A DNA stretch of 64,000 nucleotides from Oenanthe sinensis (Eukaryota; Streptophyta; Magnoliopsida; Apiales; Apiaceae), in contig CM053813.1 of the NCBI GenBank assembly GCA_028671895.1, forward strand, positions 41,945,501 through 42,009,500, in the 5' to 3' direction. Within the stretch, counting starts at the first letter, position 1; every line of letters begins with the position of its first letter. Under the pieces are notes generated by a model. The model was not told where the DNA came from, ran no database searches, and saw nothing but the letters and a program-made list of their open reading frames with translations. A program made the position numbers and the translations under genes. Of the stretch, positions 35,264-46,519 are shown piece after piece.

Positions 35264-36299
35264 TCACATTGATGTAATATGATACATTTTCAGCAGTGCT
35301 ATCAGGGCTTGCTTGTTCGGAAAATCATATACCTCTTCTTCTCCACACAAGTCCTTCCCATTCACAATCACTGTAGGGAACCTTACATAACCCAATAGTT
35401 GTTCTAACTCTCTTAAATATCTTGGCTCTTTTGAACAGCTTCTCTCCTCAAATAAAACATTTCCATTCATCAGATACTTCTTCGCCATACTATTTCCGCC
35501 ATAATTGCCATCGTTAGCACTAGTTGTGTAAAGAATAACCTTGTTCTTAACTGGCTTACGACTCGAAGAAGTGCCTGGTGAAAATGAACTATTTGGTGTT
35601 GGGAGGCGGAATTCTGGGAACTTGGCAGCTAATTTTTCTCCAAACAATTTGACAATGTTTCGGATGAAAGTGTTATGTGGCCTGGAAATTAAAAACAACA
35701 CGTATTATTATCCATACTCTGTACCTATATGCATACTTGTTGAACATGTTACGATAAGCTAATTAACAGTTCTATGCATAAACTATATATGTATTCTAGG
35801 AAACAAATTATAACTTCTACATGCATCATTATCTAAGAGAAGAAAATTACCCCTCTACACGGTGTCCGAGAATATTACCAACTTCTACAAGCGCTTCTCT
35901 CCACTTGTCAACCTTGTCATTGTGCCTTGCCCTGTGGTGTTCAAGCGCACGACCATAGTTCCCCAGCTGGTGTTTGATATCTCTGACTTCAACCTCATAA
36001 AAAATGGGTATAATAAAGTACCTAGAGTTCCTGTTGCGTTCAAGGATGAGTACAAGTTCATCAAGACACCATGGCGAATACGCATAATTTGGGGAGAATA
36101 TAATTATGGCGCTCATGGAGTTTCTGATTCCGTCTTTAATTGTTAAGTCTACTCCATCTCCAACACGTATGTCACTTTTATCCATGAAAGATACATATCC
36201 TTCAGCTTCCAAAGCATCATACAAGAAGCATATAAACTTGTCACGTGTTTCTCCCTTGAAGCTCAAGAAGACATGAAAAACTGAGGCTTCGTTAGCCAT
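35264..36299 (-). CDS. TIR-glutaredoxin-like fusion protein, copy 4 (short tail)
   Basis: Exons 35851-36299 and 35264-35681 join in frame (867 nt, 288 aa). The TIR domain is residues 1-149: HVFLSFKGETRDKF, IRVGDGV, SPWCLDEL with Glu81, and Cys24-Phe25. A helix and a short Ser-rich linker lead to the glutaredoxin-like domain. Its active-site loop (SANDGNYGGNS) has no cysteine; the cis-proline motif RFPTVIVNGKDLCGEEEV is kept. The protein stops just after that domain. Beyond the stop, 35165-35263 still resembles the tail of copy 3, so the tail was lost by a new TGA. The intron is only 169 bp and has the same stop-creating donor. There is only one candidate start ATG. Confidence 0.82.
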
Positions 36300-37654
36300 G
36301 GAAACTAGCTGCTTCTAAATAAGAAAATTAAGAGGGGATGAAGTTTTAAAGGGATGAAAGGTATTTACCTAAATATATATATAATACGGTATATAATAAA
36401 TTTGATAGTTTCCACAAAATTAACCATTGATTTATAGGGGGAGGAAGCTAAATCAAACACAAAGTAGCTCACATATTTTCCCATGTAAGGGTATAAGATA
36501 ATTTGAGTACGTAAGAGTTTAAATTCAAGTTTATTGCTTTTATATTAAGATTTTTATTTTCAAGTTATGATGAGTCTTTGACTTTTTTAAATAATGAAAA
36601 TTTTATATAACGTTAAACTTTTGAGCCCCGGCTACTATGAATTCCTGTTTTTTCCATTGAATTTATAGACATAGTAAAATAATCTGATTTGAAGGATATC
36701 TGATTTATTTTAATATGAATGAATCCAAAATTTTGGATTTAAATTTGGATATATATGGATTTAATTTTTAAATTCAAAAATGTTTGGATTTAAATTTGAA
36801 TTTGAGGTATTCGAAATCGATATCGGATCTGAAGTTCGAAACTCGATCCAAACTCAAAATTCAATAAATTAATTAAACTCGATATATTATATATGAATAT
36901 AATATAAAATACTATAATTTGTAAATTATTATATATAACAATATTAGATATAAGACAAATAATGTATATACGTTTATTTTAATTTTGTAAAGGCAAGTTT
37001 TTTGTTTTTTATAATATAAGAAACTAACAATTAATTAATAAATTTTTGATATTTTTTCATAAATATATACTCTCTCAATCTCACCCATTTGTTTAGATTT
37101 GAGAGAGGGTGTCAGGTACGGATTTTAAGGTACATATAAATTATAATTTTATAACTTATTTTTTTAAAAAAATCTGAATAAAAATTTAATGTTTAAAAAT
37201 CAAGATTATTGGACATTTCCATTAGCATACCAAATGCGGCAGCTGTATGTATTCTCTTACCAGATGAGAATTTGAGAATATAAAAAAAAGGAAACGTGGA
37301 CAATGGGGTCAAAGTCATGCCAGTTAGCTTCTTTCTAAAGGTAGATGAAGGTATAAAACCTAACAGCAATGTCATTATATTTGTATAACAATCAGTTTGA
37401 TGCAGCTTCCGCAATGTTATTAACTGTGGTGTGTATCCATACATGCACATGCTGACATTTTCTTTTACTCTCCATGCATTTTCATAAGTTGGATATGTTC
37501 TAGAAAGTTAACTAACCGTGGTGGCCAACCGCGTTGTTAAAAATGTAGCAAGCATATGTGATTACTATTTACTCCTTTTATACAAGTTGACAAATAAATG
37601 ACGCGTAGTACTGGCCGATTCAAGTCTGATAAGATCGTGTTTTAGTTAATTTAG
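36300..37654. other. Spacer with hAT-like degenerate repeats
   Basis: 36680-36880 has tandem degenerate ggatttaaatttg / gaatttgaggtattcg motifs, as in the hAT-like element at 7307-8158, but no ends were fixed. A minus-strand 85-codon frame at 37193-37450 has a non-random look (GKRIHTAAAFGMLMEMSNNLDF) but I do not recognise it. Confidence 0.4.
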
Positions 37655-38345
37655 CTAGGGCTGGCAAAAAAATTCGAAAAATCTGATATCCGTCCGAAAT
37701 ATCTGTATTCGTATCCGGAAAAAGCGGATATTATCTGTATCCGGAAAAAAGCGGATACGGATATTATCCGTATCCGAAAATTCCGGATACGGATATGGAT
37801 ATAGGCGCATCCGTATCCGAAAATATCCGTATCCGAAATTAATTATATATAATATATTTTTTTAATGTAATTATAAAATATAAGCATGCGGTCCTGCTAT
37901 GAAGATAATATATTACCCCGTATTAGATTGGAAACACATGTTTATCATTCTATCAAGATAATATAATAATATAGTCAAAGTGAGATAAAGCATGCTTCGG
38001 CAGAAATCACTAAGTTATGTTTAATTATTTCCCTGACTAAGTCTAACACAATAATCAGGTAGCCCAAGTGGTTGGAGTTGTGGTATTAGGAAAGCAAAAG
38101 GGAGAGACTAGGGTTCAAATCCTTCCTCAAGCAATTGTTTTAAAAAACAGAACAAGTGGCTGAAAAAATTCGGATTCGGATATTATCCGTATCCGGATAG
38201 TATCATCCGGATAGTATCATCCGGATTCGGATACGGATAGGGTTTATCCGGATATTGCCGGATTCGGATACGGATACGGTTTCAAAATTCCGGATTCGGA
38301 TACGGATATGACTATATCCGGATCCGTTTTATCCGATTGCCACCT
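37655..38345. mobile_element. hAT-like element with ggatac-rich subterminal repeats
   Basis: Left end agggctggcaa and right end ttgccacctc are short inverted repeats. Both flanks are packed with alternating ggatacggata / tatccgtatcc units, which can fold into many hairpins. A tRNA-derived SINE piece lies in the centre (38055-38120). There is no transposase. Confidence 0.55.
38055..38120 (+). mobile_element. tRNA-derived SINE fragment inside hAT-like element
   Basis: A-box-like tagcccaagtggtt and B-box-like gggttcaaatcc, matching the piece at 22635-22720. Confidence 0.5.
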
Positions 38346-38394
38346 CAACTGAACCAGAAGTCTCCGGGACTTTTGGAGTACTTTGGGTTTAGGA

Positions 38395-39270
38395 TAGTAA
38401 TTCGAATCGAGGAGCTCGAATTTGATTTGATAAGCTGGCTCAAACTCGACTCGAACTCCTTTTTAAATTTGAGTTAGAACAAGATTTTAAGTTTGATAAA
38501 AAAAAACTTAATCAAGTTGAGTCTCATTAAACTCGAACTTGATAATTTTTTTATAAATATTATTATACATATTCACATATTTATATGTTGTTAAAACTAT
38601 TAATTAGTTATTATTTCTCATATTATTATTAGTTATAAATAAATTTTTATATTTGTTAAATTAATAACTAAATTAATTTTATTGTGATTCTTATGAGTGG
38701 TTTTTATGTCCAAAATTAATTATATTATTATTATCATCATCATCATCGATCATCGTTATTAATTTTTTTTATTTACATATTATTTATTATTTAATTATGA
38801 ACAAAATGTTTACTAATATTTTTATTAGAGATTTTTATTACGACTTTAAATAACTACATTAAAATCATAATATGTTATTACATCTGAGCTTAATATGTTA
38901 ACTATCTAAATATTTTATTAAGTGATATATGTATTATATTAAAATAAATAAATTTAAAACAATTTACATAATCACATTATTTTGATTTTATTTTTATTGA
39001 AAATTTATCGCAATTTTTGATAGGTAAAGAAATATTTTATTGAAAAAAAGTAAAATATTTTCTTTTTAAAAATTCATTTAAGACTCGATGATCTAAAACA
39101 AACTCGAAAAGCTCAAAAATTCGATAAAAATCTCGATAAATTCAAAAACTCGTTAAAAACTCGAACTCGACTCATTTACAATTCAAGTGGAACTCGAACA
39201 TAATTCTTGTGCTCGATAATTTTTAGGCTTGGCTTGGCTCGTCTCGATAAAAAAAACTCAAACTCCATAA
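38395..39270. repeat. Degenerate actcgaa-rich repeat region
   Basis: Left and right parts contain many copies of ctcgaactcg / cgagctcgaa-like motifs in opposite orientations (38400-38470 and 39075-39250), again typical of hAT-like subterminal repeats. The centre is AT-rich. No gene. Confidence 0.45.
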
Positions 39271-39299
39271 GCAGATTTAGCGCAATTCATTTCTTTGAG

Positions 39300-40465
39300 T
39301 AGAGGCAATGATGCTCATCCTCACGTTAATTTCTGTCACAATTTCCTTGGTTGTGATCACATTAATGGTTGTTTAGTTGATAACCAGTTTATCCCTAGTT
39401 TTGGATTTCCATATGATCATTTCAATAACCCCCTATAACCACATTTTCTAATCCACATATTCTATTCAATTATTTACCCAATAATTTCGATGAATTGAAG
39501 GAAGCATCAGAATATTCTTCTAGGACAATTACAACTACAACTACGTCTACACCAACAAATAGAAGCAGAAAGGGAGATCGGTGAAGAACTTTAATTCAAG
39601 AACAGAGGAGGAGGAATCGAATGAAGGATAACCTCTTTGCATTACGTGCTGTAGTTCCCAATATAACCAAGGTAAGTGCTTTTGCTTTAAAATTAAAAAT
39701 GTAAATCATTTTCGTTTGTTAGGAAATTGTAGTCCAAATCATCTGAATCTTAATGTGGGATTGATACATGCAGATGGATAAAGCCTCTATAGTTGCAGAT
39801 GCTGCACTATATGTTCAAGATTTGCAAATGCAGGCCAATAAGTTAAAGGCTGAAGTTGCAAGCCTCGAGTCATCACTGGCAAGAATGGATCGACAACAAG
39901 GAGGCATACATGACAATGCAAACAAGACAAAAATTTCATACCTTTATCCAACAATTAAATTAATATTGCAGGTTAATTTTACTAATTATTCTGCATTATA
40001 TTTAAGGACTGTGCGTTACATTACTAAAGTCGCAGACTGACGGGTCACATTGTTATATATATATTTGGATTGAAATGCAGATAGGTGTGTATCAATTGGA
40101 AGAAACTGGATACTATGTAAAAGTAGTGTCCAACGAAGGCCATGGAGTTGCAGCCTCACTTTACAAAGCTCTTGAATCTTTATCTACCTTCACTCTTAAT
40201 TCTTCAAACTTGGCTACTTCAGATGATACTTTTCATTTCACATTCACTTTGAACGCAAGTTCCCTCCTATAGAATCATTTTACTTCTCTTCAATATATCA
40301 TTGCACTAAAAGTGGCACTTACATGCTCATACTCAATTACTGTATGTTTAAAAAACAAAGCAGGTCAGAGATGGCAAATCGGACATGAATGTACCAAATT
40401 TAAAACTATGGGTAGCTGCAGCATTTCTTCATCACCAAGGATTCGACATGAAACAACCCCTGTAG
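39300..40465 (+). pseudogene. FIT/FER-like bHLH transcription factor, 5' half broken
   Basis: Resembles the iron-deficiency bHLH regulator FIT (FER in tomato), judged from memory. An N-terminal frame (39300-39438) ends in a stop, the acidic region continues in another frame (FDELKEASEYSS..), and the basic region has an in-frame TGA (39582-39584) before RTLIQEQRRRNRMKDN. From there all is intact: LFALRAVVPNITK (exon end 39671), exon 39774-39971 with MDKASIVADAALYV, exon 40081-40254, then an intron whose donor is GC (gcaagt) rather than GT, and exon 40364-40465 ending in NVPNLKLWVAAAFL.. . Translation from ATG 39621 would give a 174-aa HLH protein lacking most of the basic region. Either a recent pseudogene or a truncated non-DNA-binding HLH. 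Confidence 0.75.
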
Positions 40466-42803
40466 GCCTAGCTCTAGACCCGATGTCATATGTTTGATGC
40501 AGGAGTACTCTTCATTCTCGACAATACTGGCCAAGCTTATTAATTTAGCCATTTAACTCGTCAACATGCCATACACTATTGGCCTAGCTTAAAAATTTAA
40601 CAATTTGCTCGTCATAACCTCTGTTCTCTATACTTATAGTTAATTTCTACAACAATCTATTTATGCTATATCTGATTTTGTTGAATGTTCTACTAGCGAA
40701 TGTAACTTAAAACTACATAATATATTAAGCTCATGTAGTACACCCCAGAACCCCACCTACCAGTTATATGGCATTCAAACAGGGGCTCTTCATTAGCCCT
40801 TTATCTTGGTACAGGTTACAGAGTGTCTCGACCAGAGGGGAGAGGAAATAAGAGTTCAGATAATGCCGCATATCCATATCCTGCTAAAGCTGTTGTAGCT
40901 ACTCCAGACCCTATTGATTTTGTTTCTCAAGAAGAAAGAGAAGATTTGACTATCATTCTAATTCAATAGCAATTGAGCATGTCGCATATATCTGATTTAA
41001 GAAAAAGTAGTCATGCCACTATCAAATAATATTCTCTAACACAACAAAAAATTCTAGTAAAAGTTAGCACTACGATTAAAAACAATTTTCTTTTGAATGG
41101 CAAGCACAGTTTGTACTAGAAGAGGAAGTGTTATTCCTGGAGCACTGGTCCTTCACTAAGATCAAAATGAATTATTACCAGTACCATGAGTCGCAACAAA
41201 TTATTTTTTCCAACACTCCTAAAGATACTTTCAGAATTAGTCCCGCCACAATCAAAAGAAGTTCAAAAAGCTATTTTCCAGCAGTCGTATACGAAACACA
41301 ATGCTTGTTATCCACTTCACGATTTTTTACACCCACGGGTAAACTTAACACCATGCTTGTGATCCGATTTCATGACTTTTTCTAACCTACAGAGAACAAT
41401 TCTATTATGCCATTGGACTACTAGACTCCTCCAGTAAAATAAAATAGAAATAAATTGGCAATACAATACTTCCAGAACTACTATACCATCACTGTAATTG
41501 TGCTGCCGTTTTAGCTTGATCAAAACTATAGTGAATACAAAAAGAGAGAAATAAATATATTTGTCTTTCTGAATATTATCCGGAGATATATCTTAAACAT
41601 TTGCTTCGGCTTTTTTATAAATTTACATATTTTATATATAGGACGGGGAAAGAGAAAGTAAAGTGAGAATCGAAATCAAAACCTAAACTAGGGGTGTCCT
41701 TCCCAACTTCCCATGATCTATACGTTCTTCTTTTTTATATTAATGTGGATATTACATCCAAAACTTGTTCATTTCTTCAGCAATATATCTGGATTACATC
41801 AGTAGTAACACTGTTCTACATATCAACTAGCAGCAGTGATAGACAAAAGTTTCAAACATTTAGAGTGTTTCAAAATATTGTACGTACGATAAAAATTTAG
41901 CAGTCTGTCAAAACTATTCTGCATGCCTGGAATCACATGGGTGATGGGCCCGGACATGACAACCCATTCTGCTTTTGCTACTTCTGGACCCATTTTTATG
42001 ATGGCATTTCTCCTTGCTCCATCGTTCGGCCCACACTTCTGTTACCTTTTGTTTCATCCTCAATTTTAATTGCTTTTTTTCTTTTCGAAAATGACATGCC
42101 ACATTCTCCACGTTGCGAGTTTATGCCACTGATTGATTGGTATGTGAAAAATGAACAAAGCATGGTTGTCACATCTTGAAATTAAATTTAAGAATTATAC
42201 TTGTGCTTCAAAATTGTCATAATTAGTTGAGTAAAAATCAAGAATATAAATTAATATATAGTTTTGTCGTTTGGAGTCACCTAATATTCGTGACCTTTTA
42301 TGTATTACAACTTGAGACAAAAATTGATGAAGTAATAGTAATGGACGATTTTTTACATTTGAAAAGTCATATATCTTTTAAGTAAATAACATTTAAATTT
42401 GTACTATTATTTTTAGTACATAGTATTATTTACTTAATACAAAGTATTAAGATCTAATCTGAATAATATCTTATGTAACTACGTTTGACAATTGTAAAAT
42501 TAGTAACATTCTAATACATAGATTTTCCGATTATTAGACATTTTCATAATTATTTAAAAAGGCCAGCACTTGTCATACGCAAAAACAATATTAGTGCAGT
42601 CGCAGTAAATTTATTACAGTAAATTAAAAGGCAATAATATGTACGTAGAAAAGTTGATAATTTCAAAATCAACAAATAAATGACACTGCAGGATAAATAA
42701 CTCAACATTGATCTGGCACAAACATAAGTGGGAAATTGAAAGGAAAACATACTAAATAAATACAAATGAAAGCAAGATTAATCAACATAATGAAAGTAAT
42801 TAT
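40466..42803. other. Spacer; one unrecognised coding-like piece
   Basis: A plus-strand frame at about 40816-40968 (GYRVSRPEGRGNKSSDN.., ending DFVSQEEREDLTII) looks coding-like but has no start and matches nothing I know. The rest is AT-rich spacer holding the 3' side of the minus-strand aquaporin gene. Confidence 0.35.
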
Positions 42804-43886
42804 CTAGTAATCAGTGGTGGGCAATGGCTCGTGACTGCCACCAATGAAGATAAGCTCATAGATGATTGCAGCAAGTCCGCCACCAACAAGAGGTCCAGCC
42901 CAGTATACCCAGTGGTTTGTCCAGTCCCAGCTAACCAAAGCAGGTCCAAATGAGACAGCAGGGTTCATTGATGCTCCTGTGAAGGCACCACCAGCAAGAA
43001 TGTTAGCTCCCACAATGAAACCAATTGCAATTGGTGCAATGATTCCGAGATCTCCCCTCTTTGGGTCGACGGCCACAGCATACACGGTGTAAACCAGTCC
43101 AAATGTCATCACGATCTCGAACACGAAAGCACTCCACACTGATACACCGGACAAAGCAAAAGCTGCTGTTGGCTGCAAATATTTTGTCACTAGCGTTAGG
43201 AAATTAGAGAAAAATAATACATATATTGTGCAAAAATGTAGAGTATATTAACAAACAAGGGATTATTGCAAAATATTATATTTTCTGGTTATAAATGTAG
43301 GAAGATCATAAGAAATCTTCAACCTAACCCTTTAATATTGTCCTGCTACCATATACTTACAAATTTATTAGGTATGTTACATACTTACATATATTTATGT
43401 CCCCATCCCCAAATAATTACTATTTACATATATTTTTGTGTGGGTGTTTCTAGAGTTGATACTATTTTGATTTTCATTCACAAAAAAGGAATCTAAACTC
43501 ACCAAGCCACCGGTGGTGAAACTAAGGAGAAGACAAGCAACAGTTGAGCCAAGCAACTGAGCAATAATGTAGAGAATTGCTTTGACCAGAGTAATATTTC
43601 CACCAACAAAGGCCCCGAATGTGACAGCAGGATTAACATGGCCACCGGAGATATTAGCTCCGACAGCCACCGCAACGAAAAGCCCAAATGCATGAGCCAA
43701 AGCAGCAGAAACAAGACCAGCTGGGGTTGTTGCACCATCTGCAGTGATCTTGCTAAATGCCATGCCAGAGCCTTGGCCAGCAAACACAAAAATTAGAGTA
43801 CTAAAGAATTCCGCCGCGGCTGCCTTGATGGCACCCGGGTGGCGGAACTCTTCGTACCTACCTACAGCAATTTCATGGATCGGCAT
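42804..43886 (-). CDS. TIP1: Tonoplast intrinsic protein, TIP1 type aquaporin
   Basis: Vacuolar-membrane water channel. Two exons, 43503-43886 and 42804-43172, join in frame (753 nt, 250 aa), the usual TIP1 length. Six membrane helices and both half-helix motifs are present: NPA at residues 85-87 (SGGHVNPAVTFG) and 198-200 (GASMNPAVSFG). Selectivity-filter residues fit TIP1: His65 in helix 2, Ile in GFIVGAN, Ala in GGAFTG. Cys118 sits at the place of the mercury-sensitive cysteine reported for gamma-TIP. The N-terminus MPIHEIAVGR and C-terminus LPTTDY are typical. The 329-bp intron lies after GGL at residue 128. An internally deleted copy is at 62455-62984, and its 5' flank also matches. The putative promoter has a TATA box at 43987-43993 and an ACGT module at 44142-44183. 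It is probably highly expressed, like other TIP1 genes. Confidence 0.95.
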
Positions 43887-43986
43887 GGCCGGAAAATCAA
43901 GAATTTAGATGCTGTATTTGGCTAGGGCTAGTGTGTTATTAAGTGTGTGTGTGTGTGCTGCATTGCATGAGTGGTGACTGTCCAAT

Positions 43987-43993
43987 TTTATAC
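43987..43993 (-). promoter_or_regulatory. Putative TATA box of TIP1
   Basis: The minus strand reads TATAAAA, about 100 bases upstream of the ATG. It is preceded by a (GT)n tract (about 43946-43958) in the leader. Confidence 0.55.
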
Positions 43994-44141
43994 TAGAGTA
44001 GAAAGGGTACTGAAACCGGCTATATCCGGTTGCCGGTGGAATGCAATATTATAAGAAATACAAATAATGGTGATTGAGCAAAATGTGGAAAGAAATGGGG
44101 ACCATACCTGTGAAGACAGCTAAGCATCCACCTCCAAAATG

Positions 44142-44183
44142 ATAAGAAACTGACACGTGTCAAGTATGGATAAGGGACACGTC
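44142..44183 (-). promoter_or_regulatory. G-box / GATAAG module upstream of TIP1
   Basis: Palindromic CACGTG at 44154-44159, CACGTC at 44178-44183, and gataag motifs at 44141-44146 and 44169-44174. The same arrangement, with two perfect CACGTG cores, lies upstream of the TIP pseudogene (63216-63245). G-box plus GATA/I-box pairs occur in ABA- and light-responsive plant promoters; response here is inference. Confidence 0.5.
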
Positions 44184-45884
44184 AGAGTGACTCCAAGGAA
44201 TGGTTGTCTATATATAGGTGAGCACTTGTTACAGTTTGAGGTTCAATAAGTGCGTTCGGAATTGTCTAGAAACAAAAAATAAATATCTTCTCATTTCACT
44301 TTTAGAAATTTATTTACAAGAAGAAAAAAATAGTAATCATGTAAAATTTTGTATATGAAAAGTGGTCGGCACATACGAATTGATTGATAAGGTGTTTTGG
44401 GCATGCATGAAGTTTCACGATAATTGAATTCCACAGTACAAAAAGAATAGATACAAGATAGGAGTAGATTCGTGCATTTAGTCGATATGTATCTAGTCGT
44501 ATAATATTTAAGGGATTGGACATTAGATATGAAAATTTAAGATAAAAGTTGAATTGTTGAAATACATATCAAATTTTACTCGATCTATGATGATATGCAA
44601 ACTCATTTCTTGATACTGCCACAAAAGGATAGGATTATCTAGCAATCTAGCATGTTCCAAAATTTGTAGCTCTGCTGTGTTTGAATCAAGTTCTAAATAT
44701 CCAGTTTCTTAAATTTTCGTGACAGGGCTCTTTTTTAAAAACACGGGTTTCTGCAAATTGAGAGCGCATGAACTTGGAAAAAGAAAATAATCTCCAAATA
44801 TATTAGTATATTTAATTATAATTTGTTAAACTTTAACAAGAAAATTTTCGATTCACCGTTAAGAAGTAATATTATATTATATCCATCTAAATATTTTTTA
44901 TATTATTTTAATATTTTAGGAGTATAATAATAAACGGAATTAATTTCAACGAAAAAATAAAACAGCATACATATTATTATACAAATCATATAAGAGTATA
45001 TCATTGCAATTCGATTTTACAAAAATGTGCTAATAAGATCTAACTCTTGTATCGCCACATAAGCGTGACAATTCAGTTTTCAACATTAAATGAAACACGA
45101 ATGAGTCCGTTTGAGCGAATTAGATAAATAAATAAAAAAAAATAAACTTCCTATATAATTGTAAAATTGACAAAATTTTATAAAGGAGCAGCCCTATAAA
45201 AAGTACTACAATTTTTTATCAACACGTTATTGGTGAAGAAAAAAAATTAATTTTTAATCTTTTCATTGAAAAAAAAAGGAGTGATAGAGCACGATTAGAT
45301 AGTTCACAATTTATTCTTTCACGTGTTTGGTTCAATTCTAACTCATCCGGAAAAAAGTTAAATATTTATTTATTTATAAAGATTGAATTTAATTATTCTA
45401 AAAAAAACTATCGGTCAAACAATGTGTCATTTATGGAGGAGTACAACCAATGTTCATATAAATCATATACACTATTCCTTATCTACCCCATGCATTTCAA
45501 AGTTATACTAACAATCACTTTAATGCTTACAATAATTTGCTTAAACCATGTTGTACATAAAATAATTATTGATTAGCATTAGTTGGTTCGGTGGGGAAAT
45601 TTTTTGAAGTAAATCTATTCTGTACGTGGAAATAAGTGGTAGTGGATGGCTAACTTCGCTGTTGCGGAACTATTTAAAATTTAAATAATTTTAGCTGTTG
45701 ACTTAATTTATCTGTACATAAAAATTTCTGTCATATTGGGATCATATTTGAAAATGAAAGGAATGTGATATACTGTACACGCAATTAACTTGGATAAAAC
45801 AAATAGGATGTCTGATCTTGACAAAAAAAATTATGAATTATATATGCAGCTTTCATGTGTTCAATTGGAAATTTTCAAGAGGTC
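44184..45884. other. Spacer with SINE-like piece
   Basis: 45285-45350 resembles the tRNA-derived pieces at 22635 and 38055 (gagcacgattagatag, ggttcaattctaac). There is no gene. Confidence 0.4.
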
Positions 45885-46222
45885 AGAGCATCAAATTTGT
45901 TAGCTAAATTATCTATGTCGCGCATAGGTGGCATCTATGTGTCACTCTTTAAAAAATATTTAAAAATCGATGCACTTCAACCATTTTCTCTTAGCAAAAA
46001 ATTATAAATAATCATATTTGATTTTTTATATTTATCGAACCAGTAAATCTCTTATGTATAATTTTACATGATGATTATTATAGATAATACCATTGGAGTG
46101 AATGTCAATTCCATTAACTAAAATTTTACATAATAATTATAGAAGATCATTTTAACTAACAATTTTACAATTCACCCTTAGAGATGCTTAACAATTTTAC
46201 AATTCACTCTTGGAGATGCTCT
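45885..46222. mobile_element. MITE with agagcatc termini, copy 1
   Basis: Starts agagcatc and ends gagatgctct; the interior carries tggcatctatgtgtcac and ataattatagaa phrases shared with the next element. Non-coding. Confidence 0.65.
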
Positions 46223-46223
46223 T

Positions 46224-46519
46224 AGAGCATCACCAAAGGTACAAAACTCTTAGCCAAATTAGCCTATGTGGCATCTACGTGTCACGATTTGGAGAATATG
46301 TAAAAAGTATAGTACTTCAACCATGCAGTCCCTTAGCAATAAATATAGACAAACATGTTTGGTAGGCTATTTTTGTCTAAACAACAAAACCCTTAAGTAT
46401 AATTTTACCTTATGATAATTATACATAATATCGTTGGAATACATACCACTCCCCTTAGCTAAAATTTTATATTTTAATATTTAACCAACTATTTTACATA
46501 TCATCATTGGAGATGCTCT
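46224..46519. mobile_element. MITE with agagcatc termini, copy 2
   Basis: Same family and orientation as the element at 45885-46222 and separated from it by one base: starts agagcatcaccaaagg, ends ttggagatgctct. Confidence 0.7.

Noticed and set aside
43499..43789. Leu/Ser-rich 96-codon frame overlapping TIP1 exon 1
   Set aside because: It is an alternative frame of the aquaporin exon and reappears in the TIP pseudogene only because the DNA is the same.
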